DNA from: Thalassotalea sp. 1_MG-2023
Lineage (GTDB): Bacteria; Pseudomonadota; Gammaproteobacteria; Enterobacterales; Alteromonadaceae
DNA: 64,000 bases
Direction of reading: 5' to 3'
Assembly (NCBI RefSeq): GCF_030546745.1
Contig: NZ_JAUOPD010000009.1
Coordinates: forward strand, 1 to 64,000
Shown: one piece after another, positions 29,070 through 37,217 of the stretch
How positions within the stretch are numbered: the first letter of the stretch is position 1
Layout: every line of letters begins with the position of its first letter
Made by a program: the position numbers and the translations under genes
Notes under the pieces: model-generated
What the model saw: only the letters and a program-made list of their open reading frames with translations
What the model was told of the DNA's origin: nothing
Database searches by the model: none

Positions 29070-29480
29070 TTAAAACAATCGCCAACGGCGTTTTCTAGGC
29101 GTTGTTTTGTGTACCCAACTGACATTAATACTGGTTTTTGCAATCACTTTAATTTTATTAAGTGAAACTAATTGGTAGTCAGTTGTTTCGCTGCCTTGAA
29201 ATTCAAAAGTCCACTGACCTTTTTGGCTTTTTTGCCAGCATTTCATGGATTTTCCCGTTGTTTTATGTCGTAAACAGTAATCACCCTTTACATTGCTTTG
29301 CCAAGCAATGATGACTTGGGCGTAACAGGTTCTACCTTGGCGTAAGGTGACACAATTATTTGGGGTAGCTGTGAGCGTTATCGATTCATCTAAGGCTTCT
29401 TGCGCTAGTGAATATGTACTTACAGTTAATAAAATGATTAAAACAAACCCTGCAATTCCTTTGCGGTAGTTAAAAAACAT
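29070..29480 (-). CDS. DUF3019 family protein
   Basis: A 136-residue secreted protein: N-terminal signal (RKGIAGFVLIILLTVSTYSL), then a small beta-sandwich-like domain with LTATPNNCVTLRQGRTCYA, GDYCLRHKTTGKSMKCWQ and WTFEFQGSETTDYQLV. Four cysteines (NNCVT, TCYA, YCLR, KCWQ) could form two disulfides. DUF3019 proteins are found in gammaproteobacteria beside MipA/OmpV and two-component genes; function unknown. ATG 29480 (MFFNYRKG) has GGAGTG upstream and overlaps the MipA stop by 11 bases, indicating one operon. Confidence 0.85.
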   Translation of the reverse strand: MFFNYRKGIAGFVLIILLTVSTYSLAQEALDESITLTATPNNCVTLRQGRTCYAQVIIAWQSNVKGDYCLRHKTTGKSMKCWQKSQKGQWTFEFQGSETTDYQLVSLNKIKVIAKTSINVSWVHKTTPRKRRWRLF

Positions 29481-30321
29481 AGAGCACTCCAAACATGGCG
29501 GTTACTTTATGAGATTTATCAACAATGGGGCTATCTGTTATATTGTCAGTGTATTTAGTAAAGCTTATGCCGGCGCTAAATGTCCATGACTCAGAAATAG
29601 GGCGTTGTACAAATACTTCAACTTGGCCCTTTAACGTTGTGTCAGCTTCGTAATATGGCCTTGTATCGGTAACTTCGTAACCTTTTATGCCATAGTAATA
29701 GTCCATCATGCTATCTGGATAATAACTTAAGCTGGTATTGATATAAATGTCCCAATTTCGATAAGGGATCAAATGGCTGTAAAAAGCTTCTACTAACCAA
29801 CCTTTAGCATGGCTAGGCACAGCAAGGTTTGCAACATCTATGGATAGTTGGCTATCAGCATAATAATGGGTATAACGTAAGCCAATACCTTCACCAACAT
29901 CGCGATCGAAAAGCCCATAGATACTGTCTATTTTTTTACCGGCTTCTTCCATAATATTATCGGGTGAAATACCTGCAATATAAGCTTTGCTGATAATATC
30001 CAGTTCCCAATTTTCACGCACCATTAATTGATAACCTAGCTCGGCACCAAGGGCAAAACTTTCAGAGCGTCGATGATTGGATTGTATGAAAAAACCTTTG
30101 TAATAAAAATCGAACAGTAGCGGTATGGTGAGGTAACTTTTCAGATCCGTTTGTTTAACGTCTTTGAGTATAATGTCGGTATAGTAAGCTGAAATGCCTA
30201 GTTGTGCTTGCCAACTGAATGTTTTATTGAAAACCGTACTTTGGTTCTCCGGCTTTTTTTCATTTGCGTTAACATTGGCGCACATCAAAACTAACATGAT
30301 GCTGATGAGCAATTTAGGCAT
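29470..30321 (-). CDS. MipA/OmpV family outer-membrane protein
   Basis: A 283-residue protein with a signal peptide (LLISIMLVLMCANVNA) and alternating beta strands ending in YVF, a C-terminal aromatic typical of outer-membrane barrels. Segments such as WQAQLGISAYYTDIILKD, FYYKGFFIQS, GIGLRYTHYYADSQ and WTFSAGISFTKYTDN fit the MipA/OmpV pattern. MipA was described as a scaffold for peptidoglycan enzymes and OmpV relatives act as porin-like or adhesion proteins. It is the first gene of the operon with DUF3019 and the two-component system, so it may be the regulated output. Start M 30321 is followed directly by the signal peptide. Confidence 0.83.
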   Translation of the reverse strand: MPKLLISIMLVLMCANVNANEKKPENQSTVFNKTFSWQAQLGISAYYTDIILKDVKQTDLKSYLTIPLLFDFYYKGFFIQSNHRRSESFALGAELGYQLMVRENWELDIISKAYIAGISPDNIMEEAGKKIDSIYGLFDRDVGEGIGLRYTHYYADSQLSIDVANLAVPSHAKGWLVEAFYSHLIPYRNWDIYINTSLSYYPDSMMDYYYGIKGYEVTDTRPYYEADTTLKGQVEVFVQRPISESWTFSAGISFTKYTDNITDSPIVDKSHKVTAMFGVLYVF

Positions 30322-30542
30322 TTTGGCAAGATCCTATGAAGTAAAAGCAATTATTTTTTAGCAGGATTATTGAATAATGTTCAACAGCCCTCAGTGAATT
30401 GAGTAATGTTAACAAATTGTGCTATTTCTAGCATAAGGTAAAGTGTTTAAAAATTGTAAATAAAATCACTATATAGTTAGCATTGTTGAATGCGCATTAT
30501 GGTTCATCTGTTCAAGTACGCTATTTACGAAGGTACAAAATG

Positions 30543-31379
30543 CTAACTTGAGCTCTTCATGTTTTGAATTGTTGACTGTAAACTGGTCAGCAATGGCGAA
30601 ACTTGTTGAAAGGCGAGTACAACTTCTCGTGTTAACGCTAAACCTTTTACTGTTTTAAAACAGATATCGGGTAATTCGGTGACTTCTTTATGTGCTGGAA
30701 CAATTGCCCCGCCAAGTCCAGCTCGTACTAATCCTATTGCATAATCAATTGTTTGAATCTTTGCTCTTATTCGAGGGTAAATACTTGCTTCTGTTAACGT
30801 TGATGAAAGTGTTTGCCAGGCAGAACAAGAGGCACGTTGAATAAAATCTATTTGCTGAAAATCCGCTAAGGTGATTTCATTTTTAAGCGCAAGAGGATGA
30901 TTATGCGGCAATGCAATAACAAAACTTTCTTGCCAAATTGTAGTGAAGTTTTCAGCGGAGGTTAACTCTTCTTTGGTGATAATTCTAGCATGGCATTGCG
31001 CATCTTGAGGCACTAGAGTCAGCGACATAGAAGGTTCTTTAGAAATAAAGGCCCTAAGCAATTGGCTCATACGTTCTACGCCTAAGCCTTTCGTTACACC
31101 AAGTGAAAATTCACTCTTAATGGTTTGTTGGTTAAAACTAGTTTTAATCGCTTGTGCTTGGCCAAGCAATTGTTTAGCCATAGGGTAAAGTTCTTTACCT
31201 TGTTGTGTTGGACAAACTCCGGTTGATTGTCGAGTAAATAATACCTGCTTAAGTTCATGTTCTAACTGTGCGATGGCATGTGAAATTGAAGGTTGAGCAA
31301 TAAAGCAAACTTTGGCGGCGGCGTTGAAACTGCCATGTTCATAAACAGCGACAAAATACTTTAATTGTTTTAAATCCAT
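30543..31379 (-). CDS. LysR family regulator of the acyl-CoA dehydrogenase gene
   Basis: A 278-residue regulator: N-terminal winged helix with LKQLKYFVAVYEHGSFNAAA and QPSISHAIAQLEHELKQVLF, then a periplasmic-binding-like effector domain. It is divergent from the acyl-CoA dehydrogenase, with 149 bases between and a classic LysR box in the middle. In many proteobacteria a LysR protein (GcdR) beside gcdH activates glutarate/lysine breakdown; that role fits here by context. Effector probably glutarate or glutaryl-CoA, inferred. Confidence 0.88.
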   Translation of the reverse strand: MDLKQLKYFVAVYEHGSFNAAAKVCFIAQPSISHAIAQLEHELKQVLFTRQSTGVCPTQQGKELYPMAKQLLGQAQAIKTSFNQQTIKSEFSLGVTKGLGVERMSQLLRAFISKEPSMSLTLVPQDAQCHARIITKEELTSAENFTTIWQESFVIALPHNHPLALKNEITLADFQQIDFIQRASCSAWQTLSSTLTEASIYPRIRAKIQTIDYAIGLVRAGLGGAIVPAHKEVTELPDICFKTVKGLALTREVVLAFQQVSPLLTSLQSTIQNMKSSS

Positions 31380-31404
31380 GTCATGCTCATGCGTAATAAT
31401 TTGC

Positions 31405-31421
31405 TATAGTTTAAAGCTATA
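31405..31421. promoter_or_regulatory. LysR-type operator in the gcdR-gcdH intergenic region
   Basis: TATAG (31405-31409), seven bases, CTATA (31417-31421) is a perfect inverted repeat of the T-N11-A type bound by LysR regulators. It is 16 nt inside the regulator's upstream side and 108 bases before the gcdH start. Confidence 0.6.
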
Positions 31422-31528
31422 ACAGTTAGATAAAAACTATATCTTACCTTTAATGAGCGTTTGCGTAACCTTAGACTGTAAATTGGTAAGCAAGATGAAT
31501 TGTACTCGCCTTAAAAGAGATATATAGC

Positions 31529-32704
31529 ATGAATACACCACATTTTAACTGGCAAGATCCGTTATTGTTTGATGCGATGCTTTCTGAAGAAGAAAGGTTG
31601 ATTCGTGATACTGCTCAGCAATATTGTCAAAAGTCATTAATGCCTAGAATTTTACAGGCAAATCGTAATGAAATTTTCGACGTGAGTATTATGCAAGAGT
31701 TGGGTGAACTTGGATTACTTGGGTGTACCTTACCTGAAAAATACGGTGGTGCAGAAACCAATAATGTTAGTTATGGCTTAATTGCTCGCGAAATAGAACG
31801 AGTTGATAGTGGTTATCGTAGCGCAATGAGCGTGCAGTCTTCGCTGGTTATGCATCCTATTTTTGCTTATGGAAGCGAAGCTCAAAAGCAAAAATATTTA
31901 CCACAGCTTGCCGCGGGTAAAATGATTGGCTGCTTTGGTTTAACGGAGCCTGACTCTGGCTCTGACCCTGCAAGTTTAACAACCAGGGCTGAAAAAGTGT
32001 CTGGTGGATATCGTATTACGGGTAACAAAATGTGGATCACAAATGCCCCAATCGCTGATATTTTTATCGTATGGGCGAAACTTGCTGGCGAAATTAAAGG
32101 TTTTATTTTAGAAAAAGGCATGCCAGGGCTTTCAACCGCTAAGATAGACGGTAAATTTTCACTTCGAGCATCGAGCACGGGTGAAATTATCATGGACAAT
32201 GTGTTCGTTGAGGAACAACAAATACTGCCTAATGCCTCTGGCCTTTCAGGACCTTTTGGTTGTTTAAATAAAGCACGTTTTGGTATTGCTTGGGGAGCGT
32301 TAGGTGCCGCTGAGTTTTGTTGGCACGCGGCCAGACAATATACTTTAGATCGTGAGCAATTTGGTAAACCATTAGCGGCAACACAGTTAATTCAAAGAAA
32401 ACTGGCCGATATGCAAACTGAAATTACCACAAGTTTACTTGCCGTTTTACAAACAGGTCGTTTAATGGATAGTCAACAATTGGCACCACAAGCAATTTCG
32501 TTAGTAAAACGAAACTCTTGTGGTAAAGCATTAGATATTGCTCGTGCAGCGAGAGATATGCATGGTGGTAATGGTATTTCTGACGAATATCATGTAATTC
32601 GTCATATGATGAATTTAGAAGCCGTGAATACTTACGAGGGTACCCATGATGTGCACGCGTTAATTTTAGGCCGTGCGCAAACAGGTATACAAGCGTTTTA
32701 TTGA
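31529..32704 (+). CDS. gcdH: Glutaryl-CoA dehydrogenase (acyl-CoA dehydrogenase family)
   Basis: A 391-residue FAD enzyme of the usual family length. Visible: [21 protein letters not shown]-terminus typical of Gcd[34 protein letters not shown] (flavin binding), [40 protein letters not shown] and a C-terminal [19 protein letters not shown], whose Glu is the catalytic base. It oxidises and decarboxylates glutaryl-CoA to crotonyl-CoA in lysine/tryptophan breakdown, passing electrons to ETF. Isolated from other pathway genes here except the LysR regulator. It ends 10 bases from the convergent deacetylase gene. Confidence 0.9.
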   Translation: MNTPHFNWQDPLLFDAMLSEEERLIRDTAQQYCQKSLMPRILQANRNEIFDVSIMQELGELGLLGCTLPEKYGGAETNNVSYGLIAREIERVDSGYRSAMSVQSSLVMHPIFAYGSEAQKQKYLPQLAAGKMIGCFGLTEPDSGSDPASLTTRAEKVSGGYRITGNKMWITNAPIADIFIVWAKLAGEIKGFILEKGMPGLSTAKIDGKFSLRASSTGEIIMDNVFVEEQQILPNASGLSGPFGCLNKARFGIAWGALGAAEFCWHAARQYTLDREQFGKPLAATQLIQRKLADMQTEITTSLLAVLQTGRLMDSQQLAPQAISLVKRNSCGKALDIARAARDMHGGNGISDEYHVIRHMMNLEAVNTYEGTHDVHALILGRAQTGIQAFY

Positions 32705-32714
32705 CAAGGACATA

Positions 32715-33509
32715 TTACTCGTTGTTCAGATCACTCTCATAGGCAGCTGTGTTAAGCAAAGTTGAAACGGTAACGAAGGTATAATCATTAGCAAGGTAGT
32801 GTGAAATAATGTTGTCTAAAGCGTTAACAGTGTTTTTACGGTTTCCACCACCATCATGCATTAGAATAATAGCCTCAGGGTGCATAAATTCAGTTGCAGA
32901 GCTTACTAAGTTGGTAACCGTATTTGTTTTTTCATTCCAATCTTGAGTGTCTATCGACCAGATAATGGTTTTAATGTTACGCGCGGCAAGAAATTGCACT
33001 TGCTGATCAGAAATGCGGCCAAAAGGAGGCCTAAATAATAGTGGTGTTTTACCCGTAATAGACTGACTGATTTTGCGTTGTTTATTTATTTGCTGATGCC
33101 AAAATTCATCAAGATTAGGATAATTGAGCATATCGTCATGATCCCAAGAATGATTTGCAATTTCATGACCATCGTTGAGCACTTGAGTAACAATGTCAGG
33201 ATATTGTTGCATTTGATTACCCAGCATAAAGAACGTTGCGTGAATTCGGTGTTTTTTGAGAATCTTTAGCAACGCGATGGTATGGTGCGAAGGGCCATCA
33301 TCAAAGGTAAGCGAAACGGTTTTATTGGTGTAACGACCTTCTAATATATAATGCTGAGGGAACGTTTTAGCTCGATGTTCATGTACACCAAAGCTTGAAG
33401 GCTCTGCGCGCCTTATGTGAGAAGGTTCTGATTTTTCATTAATCGCTGGGATTTGCTGGCAACTGAAAAGTAATAAAAGCACAGCTAAAAGAGTAAAACG
33501 CATGTTCAT
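32715..33509 (-). CDS. Polysaccharide deacetylase family lipoprotein
   Basis: A 264-residue NodB-fold enzyme exported as a lipoprotein (LLAVLLLLFSCQQ lipobox-like signal). All five family motifs are present: SLTFDDGPS, NHSWDHDDM with the metal histidines, LFRPPFGR, SIDTQDW and ILMHDGGGN. CE4 enzymes remove acetyl from N-acetylated sugars (chitin oligomers, peptidoglycan, poly-GlcNAc) using a metal ion. Substrate cannot be read from sequence. ATGs at 33509 and 33503 are both possible and neither has a strong ribosome site. No co-directional neighbour. Confidence 0.88.
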   Translation of the reverse strand: MNMRFTLLAVLLLLFSCQQIPAINEKSEPSHIRRAEPSSFGVHEHRAKTFPQHYILEGRYTNKTVSLTFDDGPSHHTIALLKILKKHRIHATFFMLGNQMQQYPDIVTQVLNDGHEIANHSWDHDDMLNYPNLDEFWHQQINKQRKISQSITGKTPLLFRPPFGRISDQQVQFLAARNIKTIIWSIDTQDWNEKTNTVTNLVSSATEFMHPEAIILMHDGGGNRKNTVNALDNIISHYLANDYTFVTVSTLLNTAAYESDLNNE

Positions 33510-33575
33510 AAGGGACTGTTAAAAAGCAACGGTTTTATATACCTTAAAGTAAGCACGGGCTCATTACAATCTGAC

Positions 33576-33589
33576 TGTATAAATATTCA
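33576..33589. promoter_or_regulatory. ARG box upstream of argR
   Basis: TGTATAAATATTCA matches the ArgR operator half-site consensus TGAATWWWWATTCA with one mismatch. It lies 150 bases before argR in the gap after the deacetylase, consistent with argR autoregulation. A second, weaker AT-rich box may follow at about 33597. Confidence 0.55.
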
Positions 33590-33738
33590 TAGTTTTATTA
33601 TATTTATATTTAACAAGCAAGGGAGTATTCAGTCTGTGTAAGTGATGTAAACTACAAAAAGAATGAATAAAAGATAGGACTAAAGCTAAAAAGTCGTTAA
33701 AATATTCGCTAATACACTTACTTGAAATAAGACAGATA

Positions 33739-34209
33739 ATGACATCTATACGCAAGAAAAATGAAGCTGAATTAATTATAGCCTTTAAAAGTTTATTAAA
33801 AGAGCAATGTTATGGCTCTCAAGGTCAACTTGCAGCGGCACTTGCTGAGCAAGGCTTTAAAAATATGTCTCAAGCTAAAATTTCGCGTTTGTTATCTAAA
33901 CTTGGCGCCGTTAAAATGCGTAACGCCAGTGATCAAGTGGTCTATATTCTTCCTGATGAATTAGCTATTCCAAAATCTCGTCAAGCGATTCAATCTGTGG
34001 TTGCCAGTGTAAAACACAACAACATGCAAATTATTGTTAAAACAGGCATTGGTGGCGCACCACTCATTTCTCGTATGCTAGACAGCATGGGAGAGTCTGC
34101 AGGTATTTTAGGTACTTTAGCGGGTGATGATACTATTTTTATTGCACCAATAGATGTAAAAAGAATTGATCAAACGACTGAAGATATCAAACGCCTACTT
34201 GATGTTTAA
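33739..34209 (+). CDS. argR: Arginine repressor ArgR
   Basis: A 156-residue protein of exact family length. The N-terminal winged helix has ELIIAFKSLLKEQCYGSQGQ and FKNMSQAKISRLLSKLGAVK; the C-terminal oligomerisation/arginine-binding domain has IIVKTGIGGAPLISRMLD and GILGTLAGDDTIFIAP with the Asp-Asp of the arginine pocket. Hexameric ArgR represses arginine biosynthesis when bound to arginine. No mdh or arg gene is adjacent. An ARG box lies upstream, so it is probably self-regulated. Confidence 0.95.
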   Translation: MTSIRKKNEAELIIAFKSLLKEQCYGSQGQLAAALAEQGFKNMSQAKISRLLSKLGAVKMRNASDQVVYILPDELAIPKSRQAIQSVVASVKHNNMQIIVKTGIGGAPLISRMLDSMGESAGILGTLAGDDTIFIAPIDVKRIDQTTEDIKRLLDV

Positions 34210-34262
34210 GATTAAAAAAGCGTCTAGAAATTTTTTCTTTAATTTCAATTAAATATAAAATG

Positions 34263-34300
34263 TGACACTCGGTGTCATATGACATTTTATTGTCCTGTCA
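34263..34300. promoter_or_regulatory. Clustered TGTCA/TGACA operator region
   Basis: TGACACTCGGTGTCA (34263-34277) is an inverted repeat with a three-base centre, overlapping the perfect palindrome TGTCATATGACA (34273-34284). TGTCC and TGTCA follow at 34291-34300 and another TGTC nearby. It lies 73-110 bases before the first gene of the small membrane-protein/XRE set and probably binds that XRE regulator. Confidence 0.55.
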
Positions 34301-34372
34301 TAAGCATGTCGCAGACTATTTTACTCGCTAATGATGTAATTGCTCTCGAATTGACTTAAACAGGGATATCAA

Positions 34373-34810
34373 ATGAAAAACGAAAAACAGCAAACGAATA
34401 TGGATGGGTTAATGCACCAAGTAGGTTATCGAGAAGGTTATCATTTTTATTTTACTTTTGATGAACAACATATTCACGTGCACTGCTCAGCGCTATCAGG
34501 AAAAGAAAGTATCTATGTAAATGAAGAGCTAGTGATAACTCAGCGCAGTTTAGGATTAAAATCTTGTCAAACGTTAACAATTGCCAATAAAACGGTTGAA
34601 ATTGAAATAACCATGGCAAAAATACTTACCGGTGAAGTACATTGCACTTTAATCGTTGATAACACACATGTTGCAACGCAAAAACAAGTGCTTAAAAAAC
34701 GCTATCAGCTTAATGACAAAACACTGCTACCTTGGATGTTACTTTTTGGCTTACTTGGTGCGGTATTAGGTTATCTGAGTGTTGATATCTTCAATCAACT
34801 GTTTTTGTGA
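34373..34810 (+). CDS. Unknown protein with C-terminal membrane helix
   Basis: A 145-residue protein with no recognised family. Residues 1-115 look soluble and beta-rich (YHFYFTFDEQHIHVHCSALS, LTIANKTVEIEITMAKIL). Residues 121-143 form one membrane helix (LLPWMLLFGLLGAVLGYLSV), so it is a tail-anchored inner-membrane protein with the soluble part probably cytoplasmic. AGGGAT lies 8 bases before the ATG. It is followed 23 bases later by the XRE regulator and then a tiny membrane protein, with a terminator after the third gene, so the three form one unit. Confidence 0.7.
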   Translation: MKNEKQQTNMDGLMHQVGYREGYHFYFTFDEQHIHVHCSALSGKESIYVNEELVITQRSLGLKSCQTLTIANKTVEIEITMAKILTGEVHCTLIVDNTHVATQKQVLKKRYQLNDKTLLPWMLLFGLLGAVLGYLSVDIFNQLFL

Positions 34811-34833
34811 ACATCGGAAAATAGAGCCTATTC

Positions 34834-35160
34834 ATGGATATCAACGCAAAAAAAATAAAACAGCTTCGTACGGATAGGGCATGGACACAACAGCATTTAG
34901 CTGATGCTTGCGGGGTAAGCCTACGCACTATTCAACGAGCAGAGCGATATGGTAATAGTTCCAAAGAAACTCTTATGGCATTGGCTGCGGTTTTTGAGCA
35001 AGAGCAAGCAACATTATTAGATCAAGTGAATCAAGTTGAGGTAGTAGAGCGTTTTGTTGAGATCACTCCTCAGCTGAAGCGACGTACTTTGTTGTTAGCT
35101 GGAATTGTCGGTCTGGTACTGGGTGTGTTTATTACTATTATCGTACAAAGCTTAATGTAA
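34834..35160 (+). CDS. XRE family regulator with C-terminal membrane helix
   Basis: A 108-residue protein. Residues 1-65 are a Cro/CI-type helix-turn-helix: IKQLRTDRAWTQQHLADACG then VSLRTIQRAERYGNSSKETL. Residues 84-107 form a membrane helix (TLLLAGIVGLVLGVFITIIV). A DNA-binding protein held in the membrane could sense envelope state or pair with the other membrane-tailed proteins encoded beside it. It is the best candidate to bind the TGTCA-rich region upstream of the first gene. Confidence 0.82.
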   Translation: MDINAKKIKQLRTDRAWTQQHLADACGVSLRTIQRAERYGNSSKETLMALAAVFEQEQATLLDQVNQVEVVERFVEITPQLKRRTLLLAGIVGLVLGVFITIIVQSLM

Positions 35161-35266
35161 AACTAAACAGTACTTTTTAGAGAAATTAAACGCATATTAT
35201 AAGTAACAGATAGCAGAGAATCATTAATCTCTGACTAACCTAAAAATATTTATCGAGGAAAACAAG

Positions 35267-35398
35267 ATGACAACATGGTGGAAATCATTAACAAAAACGG
35301 AGCAGTCAGCACTAGCAACGTTAGGTGGCTTTTGTTTGGTTATTTTCCTATTTAGCAGTGGTGTTACCATTGGAAGTACGTTAGCAAATTTATTATAA
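35267..35398 (+). CDS. Small single-helix membrane protein (43 residues)
   Basis: A short gene with a clear ribosome site (CGAGGAAAACAAG before the ATG). It begins MTTWWKSLTKTEQSALATLG and continues as one membrane helix (GFCLVIFLFSSGVTIG). It lies 106 bases after the XRE gene and 17 bases before a strong terminator, which supports it as a real gene. Function unknown. Confidence 0.65.
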   Translation: MTTWWKSLTKTEQSALATLGGFCLVIFLFSSGVTIGSTLANLL

Positions 35399-35415
35399 CA
35401 ATTTGTTTTAATATG

Positions 35416-35442
35416 AAAAAAGCAGCAAGATGCTGCTTTTTT
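35416..35442. terminator. Bidirectional terminator
   Basis: AAAAAAGCAGCA (35416-35427) and TGCTGCTTTTTT (35431-35442) form a 12-base stem with a three-base loop and T/A tails on both strands. It serves the small membrane protein (+) and galM (-). Confidence 0.9.
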
Positions 35443-35455
35443 GCTTTAAATTTTC

Positions 35456-36553
35456 TCAACTTTCAGTTGAAAATACATACCGTGATTTACTATAAAAAGG
35501 TGTATTGGGGGTTAGCAGGGTATTGTTAATGTCAGCGCCTGTTTTCATGTTGTTCGCTCGTTGTGGCTCTAAGCATAACGCTGCACGTTGTTGATACCGA
35601 CTGTTGTTTTTTCCTATGTGACTTCCGTCAATATAATTTGCTGTGTATAAAATGACACTTGGCTGATCACTATATAAGGTAAGGGTTCTTCCGGAGGCTG
35701 GATCAACAGCTTTCGCTACGTAATTTTCACCTGTTTGAGCATCTGGGTTTACCAACCAATAATTATCAAAACCTTTCGCTATTTGTACTTGTTCATCATC
35801 GCCGTCTATATGTTTATTTAAGGGGGTTAATTGACGAAAATCTTGTACTGTTCCTGATACCTCACAAATTTCACCTGTGGGGTAAGCTGTTGGCGTCATA
35901 GGTAAAAAGTGATCAGCATTAATTGCCACTTGATGCTGTGCTATTGAACCACTGTTATGTCCTGCTAAATTAAAATAACTATGCTGGGTTAAATTGAGCA
36001 ATGTTGTTTGATCAGTTTCAGCGAAATACTCAACCGAGAGTGTATTATTATCGTCAAGTGTGTAGACCACCTTAATGGTAACATTACCAGGGTAACCATT
36101 TTCCCCATCTGGGCTAACATAGCTTAACGTTAAACTGGTGTTTTGGTGTTCGTGCTTGGTAACTGCATGCCATAGTTTTTTGTTTAAAGCATGTGGACCA
36201 CCGTGTAACTGGCTGTCAGGGGCATTAAGTGCTAGCTGATACTGTTTGCCGTTAAGTGATATTTTCCCGTCGGCAATTCTTCCAGCATATCGACCAATAA
36301 TAGCGCCAAGGTAATAAGTGTCTTGTTCGTAATCTGCAACGTTATCATAACCTAAGACAATATCGGCAAGGCGGCCGGTGATGTCGGGTGTGAAAATTGA
36401 CACGATAATACCACCATAGTTGGTAATGTTAACTTGCATGCCTTGCTTATTTGTTAAGGTGTATAGCGTGGCTGATTCACCTGATAATAATGTACCAAAA
36501 GGCTGTTCAGTAATGCTTGAATCGCTAAAAATGCCGGTCACACTTCTCTCCAT
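35456..36553 (-). CDS. galM: Aldose 1-epimerase (galactose mutarotase)
   Basis: A 365-residue enzyme. Signature blocks are YTLTNKQGMQVNITNYGGII, YLGAIIGRYAGRIADGK, LHGGPHALNKKLWH, LTQHSYFNLAGHNSG with the catalytic His, and AALCLEPQRANNM with the catalytic Glu. It interconverts alpha and beta anomers of glucose or galactose. The ATG at 36553 is open, but a GTG four codons later (36541) follows GGAGAGA and may be the real start. Monocistronic, facing its terminator. No other Leloir genes are next to it. Confidence 0.9.
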   Translation of the reverse strand: MERSVTGIFSDSSITEQPFGTLLSGESATLYTLTNKQGMQVNITNYGGIIVSIFTPDITGRLADIVLGYDNVADYEQDTYYLGAIIGRYAGRIADGKISLNGKQYQLALNAPDSQLHGGPHALNKKLWHAVTKHEHQNTSLTLSYVSPDGENGYPGNVTIKVVYTLDDNNTLSVEYFAETDQTTLLNLTQHSYFNLAGHNSGSIAQHQVAINADHFLPMTPTAYPTGEICEVSGTVQDFRQLTPLNKHIDGDDEQVQIAKGFDNYWLVNPDAQTGENYVAKAVDPASGRTLTLYSDQPSVILYTANYIDGSHIGKNNSRYQQRAALCLEPQRANNMKTGADINNTLLTPNTPFYSKSRYVFSTES

Positions 36554-36737
36554 TTTTGATGATACTACTGTGATATCTTATCCATGTGACAGCTAGGTGC
36601 AAGTATTTGCTGATAAATCAACTTTTTAAAATGTATTATGGTGTTTTAGGGGGCTACTATTATTGAGATTCTCAGGTTGCAATTTCGCGTGTTGTTTGGG
36701 AAGCTTAGCACTATAAAAAAACTGATAAGAAGTTGTT

Positions 36738-37199
36738 ATGAAAGGACTCAACATTCGTGTTGCTACCATAGACGATATCCCAATATTACAGACGTTAGAG
36801 CAAGGTGTGATAGCTGCAGAGCGTCCGTTTGAAAATCAATTTAAATCTGAACCTGTTACCTATTACAATCTTGATGAATTGATTAAGAGTGATGAAAGTG
36901 TATTAATTGTCGCCACATTGCAAGGGCAAATCGTCGCCAGCGGTTATGCCAAACTTAAAGCGGCAAAGCCTTATTTACAGCATCGATTTTTGAGTTATGT
37001 AGGATTTATTTATGTTGCGCCAACTCTTCGTGGAAAAGGGGTGGCTGAACAGGTTTTGCAATACCTAGAAGAGTGGTCGATGTCGCAAGGGGTTAATATT
37101 TTGCACTTAGATGTGTTTGCTCAAAATGAACCAGCAATACGCGCTTATGAAAAATTTGGTTTTGTGCCACATTTAATTGATATGAGAAAGGTTATCTAA
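36738..37199 (+). CDS. GNAT family N-acetyltransferase
   Basis: A 153-residue single-domain acetyltransferase. The acetyl-CoA loop is FIYVAPTLRGKGVAEQVLQY (R-G-K-G-x-A), followed by LHLDVFAQNEPAIRAYEKFG. The N-terminal part (NIRVATIDDIPILQTLEQGV) is the usual first strand and helix. Substrate unknown. It differs from the cassette GNAT at 5131 in sequence but not in fold. The TonB_C gene begins 18 bases after its stop, so the two may share a transcript. Confidence 0.85.
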   Translation: MKGLNIRVATIDDIPILQTLEQGVIAAERPFENQFKSEPVTYYNLDELIKSDESVLIVATLQGQIVASGYAKLKAAKPYLQHRFLSYVGFIYVAPTLRGKGVAEQVLQYLEEWSMSQGVNILHLDVFAQNEPAIRAYEKFGFVPHLIDMRKVI

Positions 37200-37217
37200 C
37201 TGTTAAACAGGGATGTA

